Assembly: GCA_028376655.1 (NCBI GenBank)
Contig: JAONAZ010000005.1
Coordinates: 1-60,876 of the forward strand
Length of the DNA: 60,876 bases
Origin: Acidimicrobiia bacterium
GTDB taxonomy: Bacteria > Actinomycetota > Acidimicrobiia > Actinomarinales > Actinomarinaceae
Direction of reading: 5' to 3'
The translations under genes were made by a program, and so were the position numbers. The notes below the pieces were generated by a model, which ran no database searches, was not told the DNA's origin, and saw only the letters and a list, made by a program, of their open reading frames with translations. Within the stretch, counting starts at the first letter, position 1. Every line of letters begins with the position of its first letter. This document shows, one piece after another, positions 34,234 through 42,107 of this stretch.

Positions 34234-34530
34234 ATGTTCCGATGTGACTATTGTGGGAGAATTCTTTATAAAAATGTCTCAGGAAAATACAACATTTGTT
34301 CCGCTAAGTGTAAAAGCAAATTTAAAAATAAAAAATTAATTAGAGAATTAGAATTAGTTGTTTTTTCTGAAATAAAAAATGGCATTAAAGTTTCAGATAT
34401 AGTTTCTAAATTACAATATGAAAAATTTGATATTGTCAGTGCAGTTAGGAGGTTAACCTACCAAGGAAAAAAAATTTATTTAAAAACTAGTACTGAATTA
34501 AATCTTAAGTCTTTACTTTTTATAAAGTAA
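34234..34530 (+). CDS. Small zinc-ribbon protein, unknown function
   Basis: The 98-residue protein starts MFRCDYCGRILY and has a second pair in ICSAKCKSKF. This gives a four-cysteine (C-x2-C and C-x3-C) site that likely binds zinc. The C-terminal 60 residues form predicted helices with a possible winged-helix pattern (GIKVSDIVSKLQYEKFDIVSAVRRLTYQGK). This suggests nucleic acid binding, but I know no named family. It begins one base after the YgfZ-like gene and overlaps the convergent YczE-like gene by 11 bases. Confidence 0.6.
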   Translation: MFRCDYCGRILYKNVSGKYNICSAKCKSKFKNKKLIRELELVVFSEIKNGIKVSDIVSKLQYEKFDIVSAVRRLTYQGKKIYLKTSTELNLKSLLFIK

Positions 34531-35122
34531 AAATAGCACCTTTATCAAATTTTTTTAATGAATATTGAACAATTGGTCCAACAGAAAGTACCATGACAAC
34601 CGTTCCATATCCGTAAGAGCCTCCAAGCAAAACTCCCAGCATGAATGCTGTAAAGTCAATACCAATTCGAGTAACCCTAATACTCGGGCCTAATTTAGAA
34701 ATTCCAGTCATTATTCCATCTCTGGGTCCAGGCCCGAGTCCAGATCCAATATAAACACCTACTCCTATTGCAAATACGAATGTTCCAAAATAAAGATAAA
34801 TATGTTTCATGTATGTGAGTTCAGGCGATGGAAGGTAAATCATGGTCAAGTCGATTACATTTCCAATAGTTAATATGTTTATGATTGTACCTATAAAAGG
34901 TAACTGCTTTAGTGGTATCCATCCAAGCAGTAGTACAAAACCAGTTATAACACCTGCAAAGCCAATCTTTACATTAATTAACTTACTAAAGCCATCATGA
35001 AAAACATCCCAGGAATTGAGACCTAAATTCGCTTCGATGGTGAAGGCCAATCCAAATCCACAAAGGAAAAGTCCAAAGAGTAGTTGAGGTAGTCTATTAA
35101 ATATTTTTTTTCTATTTTTCAA
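34520..35122 (-). CDS. YczE/YitT-like integral membrane protein
   Basis: This 200-residue protein has five or six membrane segments. The family blocks are FGLAFTIEANLGLNSWDVFHDG near residue 22 and GSGLGPGPRDGIMTGIS near 127, with a conserved arginine and aspartate in PRDG. These match the YczE group of the YitT/YyaS superfamily. Its transport substrate or role is not established. The start overlaps the DUF732-like gene by 11 bases, so both are probably in one operon upstream of tRNA-Leu on the opposite strand direction. Confidence 0.75.
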   Translation of the reverse strand: MKNRKKIFNRLPQLLFGLFLCGFGLAFTIEANLGLNSWDVFHDGFSKLINVKIGFAGVITGFVLLLGWIPLKQLPFIGTIINILTIGNVIDLTMIYLPSPELTYMKHIYLYFGTFVFAIGVGVYIGSGLGPGPRDGIMTGISKLGPSIRVTRIGIDFTAFMLGVLLGGSYGYGTVVMVLSVGPIVQYSLKKFDKGAIFTL

Positions 35123-35483
35123 TAAAAAGCCCCTCTAATCTATCTACATATTCTGGGCATAGTTCATATGTTGACTGAAATCTTAAGATTGGAATAATCC
35201 TATCGTCTATAAAAATAACTATTTCAGAACCAGAAACAACGTTTTGTATTACATCTAAGGAGTTCTTTTCATCTATCCAGTCACTACTGGACTCACAAAT
35301 AGCTTTTCCCACAGCAACAAGTTCGTCATTTGATAACTTAATTAAAGTACTGTTGCTATCAGCAATCCTTACCTGATCAACAAAAGATTTACCGTAAGGA
35401 TCATTATTGATATTGAAAATAACAATAAAAGAAACAATCAATACTAAAAAGATAGCAAAACTGAAAATAGGTATTTTCTTCAA
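35112..35483 (-). CDS. Exported or anchored small protein, DUF732-like
   Basis: The 123-residue protein has one hydrophobic segment at residues 5-23 that acts as a signal anchor. A soluble domain of about 95 residues follows. Two cysteines occur in GKAICESSS (near 63) and ELCPEY (near 111), which would lie outside the membrane and could pair. The closing CPEY resembles the CP(x)Y/H end of actinobacterial DUF732 domains, but similarity is limited. Function is unknown. It overlaps the YczE-like gene by 11 bases and lies downstream of tRNA-Leu(CAA) on the same strand. Confidence 0.5.
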   Translation of the reverse strand: MKKIPIFSFAIFLVLIVSFIVIFNINNDPYGKSFVDQVRIADSNSTLIKLSNDELVAVGKAICESSSDWIDEKNSLDVIQNVVSGSEIVIFIDDRIIPILRFQSTYELCPEYVDRLEGLFIEK

Positions 35484-35523
35484 GTAACCATTCTATACAA
35501 GCGGTTAATTTTGTTTAAAAAAG

Positions 35524-35605
35524 TACCCGGAGGGGGAGTCGAACCCCCACATCCGAAGATACTGGATTTTGAATCCAGCGCGTCTGCCAATTCCGCCACC
35601 CGGGC
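35524..35605 (-). tRNA. tRNA-Leu (anticodon CAA)
   Basis: On the reverse strand the gene begins GCCCGGGTGGCGGAATTGG. The anticodon stem CTGGA/TCCAG closes the loop TTCAAAA, giving CAA, which reads UUG. A long class II variable arm (ATCTTCGGAT) and a TTCGACT T-loop are present. The acceptor end is TCCGGGT plus discriminator A, so CCA is not encoded. TrmL, also in this window, methylates the wobble base of Leu tRNAs with CAA or UAA anticodons. Confidence 0.95.
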
Positions 35606-35617
35606 TTTTCACCTTTG

Positions 35618-35623
35618 ATTATA
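35618..35623 (-). promoter_or_regulatory. -10 box of tRNA-Leu(CAA)
   Basis: TATAAT on the reverse strand ends 12 bases before the mature tRNA 5' end. No clear -35 box is seen. Confidence 0.4.
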
Positions 35624-35662
35624 TTTCATATTTATTCCAAAGAGAGAAAAATAATTTAAGTT

Positions 35663-35668
35663 TACAAT
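35663..35668 (+). promoter_or_regulatory. -10 hexamer of a predicted leaderless promoter (polA)
   Basis: TACAAT ends six bases before the polA ATG at 35675, with no ribosome site between. Confidence 0.4.
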
Positions 35669-35674
35669 GAAATA

Positions 35675-38176
35675 ATGATTGTTCTTGTTGATGGCTTCAG
35701 TATTGCTTTTAGAGCTTTCTATGCGTTACCTGAAACATTGATGACATCAAAAGGAACTCCAACAAATGTTATTCACGGTTTTTTGTCTATGCTTAATAAA
35801 ATAACAACTGACTATAAATTAGATCAATTAATTATCACTTGGGATCTACCTGGTCAAACATTTAGAAATGAAATTTATAAAGAATATAAAGCAAACAGAT
35901 CATCGGCACCTGATAATTTCAATATCCAAATACCATTGCTACATAAACTTTTAGAAACATTTAATATCCCACAAGTTTCAAAAGAAGGCTTTGAAGCGGA
36001 CGATGTTCTAGGATCTTTATCAGTAGCATTAAACAAAAAAAATAAAAAAGTCCTGATTGTCACCGGAGATAGAGATACGTACCAACTTATAAGTAATAAA
36101 ACAAAAATACTATATACGAAACGTGGTATTACTGATGTTGATTTAGTTGATGAAAAATTTTTTGCTGATAAATTCGGAATAAGTACTAAACAATATGTTG
36201 AATATTTGGCTTTGAAAGGTGATCCATCTGATAATATTCCGGGGCTACCAGGTGTGGGTGAAAAAACTGCGATTAATTTATTACAAAAATATAAAGATAT
36301 AGAAAATATTTACAAAAATCTTGATAATTTGACACCCAGAATTAAGAATTCATTTGAAACTAATAAAGATATACTTTTTATGAGTAAAGATCTTGCTACG
36401 ATACGAATTGATTTAGAACTTGAAATACCAGATATTAAAATTTCAGATACGATATTTACATCAGAAAAAATTCTTAAAGATTCACAAGTACAAGTCACCG
36501 AACTTGAACTGAATAAATATATAAGAAAATATAAATCACAACAAGAAGATGAAGCTACAGATGAAGGACAAATCGTTATAAAAGAGAGTGAAACCGAAAA
36601 CTTGCCAAGTAAGCCGATTGTATTTGTATTTGAAGGTGCAATTTATTTAGTTAATAAAGAATCTGCTTGGAAACTAAAAGAAGGTGAAGTATTAGATAAA
36701 GAATTCATATCTCTTACAACACAGAAAATCTATACGGTTCATCCAAATTTTGATAATAATTTAATTACTGCATATGACTGTATGATATTTTTATATGATC
36801 CAAACATAAGACCAGACAATTTATTGAATATTTGTAAACACATAGAACAGGCGAACTTACTAAATAAGAAATCGTCTCTACAAGAATTCGTAAAATTCTT
36901 TATTTCAAACTATGACTTTATACAATTAGAAATCAAAGATTTTAAATCTGATAAGTCGTTATTAAAAATTTATGAAGAATTAGATCTTCCAATAGTATCT
37001 GTATTAAATTCAATGCAAAAAAAAGGTGTAAAAGTATCTAATAATAAAATAGAAAAACTTTCTAAATTTATTAATCAAGAAATCCAAAATTATAAACAAA
37101 AAATTCACGATATTACTCAGCAGGACTTTAATTTAAATTCTCCAAAACAATTAGCGAAGGTACTTTTTGAAGATATGGACCTTCCTGTCATAAAAAAAAC
37201 ACCAAAGGGGGCACCTTCAACAGATGGATCTGTTTTAGAGGAACTATCAAAGGAATATGAACTCCCTAAATTTATTTTAAAATATAGAGAGTATGAGAAA
37301 ATTCGATCAACTTATATTGATGGTCTTAAAACTGAAATAACTGATAAAAATAGAATTCACACCACTTATAACCTTTTTGGAACAACAACTGGCAGACTTT
37401 CTTCTGAAAAGCCAAATCTACAAAATATTCCAAACAAAACTGATGTAGGTCAAAAAATACGTGAATTTTTTATTGCTGACACAAATCACGAATTTGTTAT
37501 TTCTGACTATTCTCAAATTGAATTACGAGTTTTAGCTCATCTCAGTTCCGACAAGAACATGATTGATATTTTAAGTTCTGAAGATTCTGATATACACACT
37601 GAAACAGCTTCTAGAATTTTTGATGTTGGTATTGATTCAGTAACTAAAGATATGAGAAGAAAGGCAAAAGAAGTTAATTTTGGTCTCATTTATGGAATGG
37701 AAGCATTTGGTTTATCAAAAAGTTTAAGTATTTCAAAAAATGAATCACAAGACCTTATAGATGCATACTTTTCACAGTTTCCAAAAATTAAAGGTTTTTT
37801 AGATCATATTGTCACAGATGCTGAAAAGGAGGGCTTTACAAAAACACTGTATGGAAGAAAAAGAAATATAAAAGAACTCAGCTCTTCTAACTTTCAGATA
37901 AAAGCTATGGGTAAGAGAATTGCAATGAATGCTCCCATACAAGGTACAGCAGCAGATATTATGAAAATAGCAATGCTTAAAGTTCAAACTAAAATATCAG
38001 GAATAAAATCTACTGATTTATTGCTACAAATACATGATGAAATTATTGTGCAGACACCAGTTTTAAATATTGAAGAGGTTACAAGGATTGTCAGCACTGA
38101 AATGGAATCAGCCACAAAGCTCAAAGTTCCACTATTTGTAAATATAAAAAATAATAAGGATTTAGCAAATAATTAA
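35675..38176 (+). CDS. polA: DNA polymerase I
   Basis: PolA fills gaps and removes RNA primers. The 833-residue protein has the N-terminal 5' nuclease domain (residues 1-265 or so, with DGFSIAFRAFYALP, VTGDRDTYQL and GLPGVGEKTA). The polymerase domain occupies the C-terminal half: SDYSQIELRVLAHLS (motif A), RRKAKEVNFGLIYGM (motif B) and QIHDEIIV (motif C). The middle region (about 290-430) lacks the DxE and other metal ligands of a 3'-5' proofreading exonuclease and is shorter than in E. coli. Loss of proofreading is common in actinobacterial PolA. A TACAAT hexamer six bases upstream predicts leaderless expression. Confidence 0.96.
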   Translation: MIVLVDGFSIAFRAFYALPETLMTSKGTPTNVIHGFLSMLNKITTDYKLDQLIITWDLPGQTFRNEIYKEYKANRSSAPDNFNIQIPLLHKLLETFNIPQVSKEGFEADDVLGSLSVALNKKNKKVLIVTGDRDTYQLISNKTKILYTKRGITDVDLVDEKFFADKFGISTKQYVEYLALKGDPSDNIPGLPGVGEKTAINLLQKYKDIENIYKNLDNLTPRIKNSFETNKDILFMSKDLATIRIDLELEIPDIKISDTIFTSEKILKDSQVQVTELELNKYIRKYKSQQEDEATDEGQIVIKESETENLPSKPIVFVFEGAIYLVNKESAWKLKEGEVLDKEFISLTTQKIYTVHPNFDNNLITAYDCMIFLYDPNIRPDNLLNICKHIEQANLLNKKSSLQEFVKFFISNYDFIQLEIKDFKSDKSLLKIYEELDLPIVSVLNSMQKKGVKVSNNKIEKLSKFINQEIQNYKQKIHDITQQDFNLNSPKQLAKVLFEDMDLPVIKKTPKGAPSTDGSVLEELSKEYELPKFILKYREYEKIRSTYIDGLKTEITDKNRIHTTYNLFGTTTGRLSSEKPNLQNIPNKTDVGQKIREFFIADTNHEFVISDYSQIELRVLAHLSSDKNMIDILSSEDSDIHTETASRIFDVGIDSVTKDMRRKAKEVNFGLIYGMEAFGLSKSLSISKNESQDLIDAYFSQFPKIKGFLDHIVTDAEKEGFTKTLYGRKRNIKELSSSNFQIKAMGKRIAMNAPIQGTAADIMKIAMLKVQTKISGIKSTDLLLQIHDEIIVQTPVLNIEEVTRIVSTEMESATKLKVPLFVNIKNNKDLANN

Positions 38177-38230
38177 TATTCGTTTGTAAAATCCATAGAT
38201 ATGTTATGCTAAAAGACGAAAATATTATGA

Positions 38231-39526
38231 ATGGAAATACAAACCTATATGACAGATAATCAAAAGAAGGTAATCGAACCTTCAAATGTTGTTGAACTAC
38301 CAGATGACATAAAACCAGAAGACTTTCCAGACTTACTCGAGCAAACACTTATTACATTTAATGACGGTGATGTTATTGAAGGTACTATTGTTCGCATTGA
38401 CAGGAATGAGGTTATGGTTGATGTAGGTTACAAATCAGAAGGTGTTATACCCTCCAGAGAACTGTCTGTTAGAAAATCAGTAAATCCGAAAGATCTTGTA
38501 AATGAAGGTGATAAAATTCAAGCTCTTGTATTAGATAAAGAAGACGATGAGGGGAGACTTATTCTCTCAGTTAAAAGAGCAATTTATGAAAAAGCTTGGG
38601 GAGATATACAAGAAATATCAGACAATGACAAATCTGTTAAAGGTACTGTAATTGAAAGCGTTAAAGGCGGACTAATTGTTGATATTGGGGTTAGAGGATT
38701 CCTTCCAGCATCACTTATCGACGTAAGAAGAGTAAAAGAGTTAACTTCTTATATTGGTGAAGAAATTGAAGCAAAAATTTTAGAACTTGATAGACAGAGA
38801 AACAATATCGTTCTTTCAAGGAAAGCACACCTTGAACAAGAGCAATCAGGAGAAAGAAAGAGTTTCCTCGAAAATCTTGAGGTTGGAAATACAAAAGAAG
38901 GAAAAGTATCTTCAATCGTAAATTTTGGGGCATTCGTTGATATAGGTGGTATGGATGGATTAGTTCATGTATCTGAATTATCTTGGAGACATGTAGAAAA
39001 TCCAAATGAAGTTGTTAAAGTTGGAGACACAGTAACAGTTAAAGTTCTTGAAATAGATAATGATAAAGAAAGAATTTCTCTTTCTATAAAGCAAGTTACA
39101 GAAGATCCTTGGCTTGATTTTGAACATCAATATAAAGAAAATGACGTAGTTGATGGTAATGTGACAAAAGTGGTACCTTTTGGTGCATTTGTTACGATTG
39201 GTAATGGTGTAGAAGGTTTAGTTCATGTCTCTGAGATTTCAGTAGATAAAGTAGATTCACCTGAATTAGCTCTTGCAATTGGACAAAAAGTTAAAATTAA
39301 AATAACAGAGTTAGACATTCCAAAAAGAAGAGTAAACCTTTCAATCAAACAAGCTGATCCTGAATGGAAAGATGTTGAAGTAAAGAAAAATGCTCCTAAA
39401 ACTCATTCTTCACAATCTGAGGAAAAAAAGGAACAAAAACAGGAACGTCAAACCGTTGAAGGTGTTGATGAGTCGTTAGAAAATATTCTTAAGGAACTAA
39501 AAGAAAGAGGAATAGGAAACTCCTAA
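38231..39526 (+). CDS. rpsA: 30S ribosomal protein S1
   Basis: S1 helps the 30S subunit bind mRNA. The 431-residue protein has four S1 (OB-fold) repeats. They begin near GDVIEGTIVRIDRNEVMVDVG, KSVKGTVIESVKGGLIVDIG, TKEGKVSSIVNFGAFVDIG and VVDGNVTKVVPFGAFVTIG. The last two are the most conserved, each with GLVHVSE. A lysine/glutamate-rich tail follows. Actinobacterial S1 proteins often have four rather than six repeats. The ATG at 38231 has no clear Shine-Dalgarno sequence, and another in-frame ATG lies at 38249. If leaderless mRNAs are common here, S1 is less essential for those messages. Confidence 0.95.
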   Translation: MEIQTYMTDNQKKVIEPSNVVELPDDIKPEDFPDLLEQTLITFNDGDVIEGTIVRIDRNEVMVDVGYKSEGVIPSRELSVRKSVNPKDLVNEGDKIQALVLDKEDDEGRLILSVKRAIYEKAWGDIQEISDNDKSVKGTVIESVKGGLIVDIGVRGFLPASLIDVRRVKELTSYIGEEIEAKILELDRQRNNIVLSRKAHLEQEQSGERKSFLENLEVGNTKEGKVSSIVNFGAFVDIGGMDGLVHVSELSWRHVENPNEVVKVGDTVTVKVLEIDNDKERISLSIKQVTEDPWLDFEHQYKENDVVDGNVTKVVPFGAFVTIGNGVEGLVHVSEISVDKVDSPELALAIGQKVKIKITELDIPKRRVNLSIKQADPEWKDVEVKKNAPKTHSSQSEEKKEQKQERQTVEGVDESLENILKELKERGIGNS

Positions 39527-39543
39527 TAATTCCTGATACTCTT

Positions 39544-39549
39544 TATCCT
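39544..39549 (+). promoter_or_regulatory. Possible -10 hexamer of a leaderless promoter (coaE)
   Basis: TATCCT ends seven bases before the coaE ATG at 39557. The match to TATAAT is only partial. Confidence 0.3.
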
Positions 39550-39556
39550 TAACCTT

Positions 39557-40123
39557 ATGAATTCTAGAGTAACCATTATCACAGGACCAATAGGGAGTGG
39601 AAAGTCTACTGCATGTAACTATATCCAAGAAAAAGGTATAGCAACCGCAGACTTAGATATTGTTTCAAATAATATATTGAATAGTGAAATTTCCTTAGAT
39701 TTTCTGAATACAAATTTTGCGGAATGCATTAATCAAAACAAAGTTGATAGAAAGTTGCTTGCAGAGATAGTTTTTACGAATCTAGATAAATTGAAAATAC
39801 TAGAGAGTTTTTTACATCCACTAGTTACAGATAAGGTAGCTACTCTGATACAGGAAACCGATGGAGATTTGTTTATTGAGGCTTCTGCTCCTAAAAATAT
39901 ATATAAGCTTTACCCAACAATTGTAATTTTTGCCAATGAAAAAATACGTAGAATAAGGCTTCAAAGTAGAGGGATGTCTTTAGAAGACATAGACAACAGG
40001 ATAAATACACAACCCGAGGAGTCATGGTGGAAATCTATCGGCACAGTTATTGAAAATACTTCTTTCTCTGATCTACAAGTACAAATTCAAAATCTTATTA
40101 ATTCCGAATATGAACAAATTTAA
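39557..40123 (+). CDS. coaE: Dephospho-CoA kinase
   Basis: CoaE phosphorylates dephospho-CoA, the last step of coenzyme A synthesis. The 188-residue protein has the P-loop GPIGSGKST at residues 11-19. The family blocks ADLDIVSNNIL and FLHPLVTDKV follow, the last corresponding to the HPxV signature. The lid region is RRIRLQSRGMSLEDIDNRI near 135. Actinobacteria often carry coaE between rpsA and uvrB, exactly as here. Some actinobacterial CoaE proteins have an extra C-terminal GrpB domain; this one does not. Confidence 0.92.
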   Translation: MNSRVTIITGPIGSGKSTACNYIQEKGIATADLDIVSNNILNSEISLDFLNTNFAECINQNKVDRKLLAEIVFTNLDKLKILESFLHPLVTDKVATLIQETDGDLFIEASAPKNIYKLYPTIVIFANEKIRRIRLQSRGMSLEDIDNRINTQPEESWWKSIGTVIENTSFSDLQVQIQNLINSEYEQI

Positions 40124-42107
40124 AGTTATATCTGATTTCACCCCTCAGGGTGACCAGCCAAAAGCAATCCAAAATCTTAAAAATGGAGTTAAAAATAATT
40201 TAGACTATCAGACACTAATGGGTATTACTGGTTCAGGAAAATCTGCGACAATAGCTTGGCTTATAGAGGAGTTACAAATGCCTTCTTTAGTATTAGCACC
40301 CAATAAAGCTTTAGCTGCACAACTTGCAAATGAGTTTAAACAGTTTTTCCCTGAAAATAGAGTTGAGTACTTTGTTTCTTATTACGACTATTACCAACCA
40401 GAAGCTTATGTTCCAAGAACAGATACATTCATAGAGAAAGATTCGAATATAAATGAAGAGATAGATAGGTTGCGACATTCAGCTACAAGCGCGCTACTCC
40501 TGAGAAAAGATGTGATTGTAGTTTCCTCAGTTTCGTGCATATACGGTTTAGGGTCTCCACAAGAATATAAAAATAAGATAATACCACTTTTTAAAGGAGA
40601 GGAATTTGAGCTTGATCAGTTATTAGAGGAACTTATTCGCCAACAATACGTAAGGAATGATCTTGTAGTCACACGAGGAACTTTTAGATTAAAAGGGGAC
40701 ACTTTAGATATTTTTCCTGTTTACGAAGAAACAATATTTAGGATTGAATATTTTGGCGATGAAATTGAAAATATATTAAGAATAGACCCTGTAACCGGTG
40801 AAATACTAGAGAAACTAACTGAACTGGCAATTCTTCCAGCTTCTCATTATGTAACATCTGAGGATGTAATGAATAATGCATTAGAAAAAATCGAAAATGA
40901 TATGAATAAACAAATCAAAAAATTTGAAAAGGAAGATAAGCTATTGGAGGCACAAAGAATCAAACAAAGAACATTATTTGATTTAGAAATGCTTAAAGAG
41001 CTTGGAGTATGCTCTGGAATTGAAAATTACTCAAGGTATTTTGATGGAAGAAAACCAGGTGACGCACCTTATACGCTATTAGATTTTTTCCAAGAAGAAT
41101 TTTTAATGGTTGTTGATGAAAGTCATATTGCCATTCCTCAGATAAGGGGACAGTTTGCAGGTGATAAATCAAGAAAGACCACACTTGTTGATTATGGATT
41201 TCGACTACCTGCTGCGCTAGACAATAGACCATTAAAATTTGAAGAATGGCAAGGTAAGGTTAAAAATACTGTACTCGTGACTGCAACACCAGGTAAATGG
41301 GAAAATGCTAATTCACAAAATTTTGTTGAACAAATAATTAGGCCAACAGGACTTATTGATCCAAATATTATTATTAGACCAACTGAAAACCAAATAGAAG
41401 ATCTCTTAAAGGAAATAAATCAAGTTATCGCAAAAGGAAATCGAATCCTTGTAACTACACTTACAAAAAAAATGAGTGAGGCTTTGAGCGATTATTTTTT
41501 AAAGATGGGTATCAAGACTAGGTATCTCCATTCAGGTATAGATACTCTTGAAAGGATTGAAATTTTGCGTGACTTAAGAAAAGGAGAGTTTGATGTTCTA
41601 GTAGGTATCAATTTATTACGTGAAGGTTTAGATCTACCAGAAGTAGAACTTGTTGCAATTATGGATGCAGATAAAGAGGGATTTTTAAGATCAGAGACCA
41701 GTTTGATACAAACAATTGGCCGAGCTGCTCGTAATAAAGATGGTTATGTAATCATGTATGCAGATAGAAAAACGGATTCTATCTCTAAGGCAGTTTATGA
41801 AACAGAGCGTCGAAGAGAAATACAGATAGCTCATAATAAAAAATATGGAATTACTCCAACAACCATATCAAAAGAGATAACAGATATTCTAGAGATGGTT
41901 GAAAAAAACAGACCATCTAAACGTGAAATGGACTTCAAATCAAATATAGACTTGAGTAATGCTTCTAAACAAGACTTATACAAAATTTCTAAAAACATAG
42001 AAAAGGAAATGAAGGTTGCAGCAGATCTATTAGAGTTCGAATTAGCTGCTAGATTAAGAGACGAACTTAAAGAAATTAAAAAAGAAATTATGGAGTTACC
42101 GAGTTAA
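40110..42107 (+). CDS. uvrB: Excinuclease ABC subunit B
   Basis: UvrB is the damage-verifying helicase of nucleotide excision repair. I choose ATG 40110, which overlaps coaE by 14 bases and gives 665 residues. It starts MNKFKVISDFTPQGDQPKAI, the expected N terminus. The upstream in-frame ATG at 40050 lies deep in coaE. Walker A is MGITGSGKSATIA, the beta-hairpin region follows with FVSYYDYYQPEAYVP, and the helicase box is VDESHIAIPQI. The C-terminal UVR motif (AADLLEFELAARLRDEL) that binds UvrC is present. It overlaps uvrA by one base. Confidence 0.95.
   Translation: MNKFKVISDFTPQGDQPKAIQNLKNGVKNNLDYQTLMGITGSGKSATIAWLIEELQMPSLVLAPNKALAAQLANEFKQFFPENRVEYFVSYYDYYQPEAYVPRTDTFIEKDSNINEEIDRLRHSATSALLLRKDVIVVSSVSCIYGLGSPQEYKNKIIPLFKGEEFELDQLLEELIRQQYVRNDLVVTRGTFRLKGDTLDIFPVYEETIFRIEYFGDEIENILRIDPVTGEILEKLTELAILPASHYVTSEDVMNNALEKIENDMNKQIKKFEKEDKLLEAQRIKQRTLFDLEMLKELGVCSGIENYSRYFDGRKPGDAPYTLLDFFQEEFLMVVDESHIAIPQIRGQFAGDKSRKTTLVDYGFRLPAALDNRPLKFEEWQGKVKNTVLVTATPGKWENANSQNFVEQIIRPTGLIDPNIIIRPTENQIEDLLKEINQVIAKGNRILVTTLTKKMSEALSDYFLKMGIKTRYLHSGIDTLERIEILRDLRKGEFDVLVGINLLREGLDLPEVELVAIMDADKEGFLRSETSLIQTIGRAARNKDGYVIMYADRKTDSISKAVYETERRREIQIAHNKKYGITPTTISKEITDILEMVEKNRPSKREMDFKSNIDLSNASKQDLYKISKNIEKEMKVAADLLEFELAARLRDELKEIKKEIMELPS

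Noticed and set aside
40050-40109. N-terminal extension of uvrB
   Set aside because: It is a shadow of coaE in another frame. The conserved UvrB start is at 40110.
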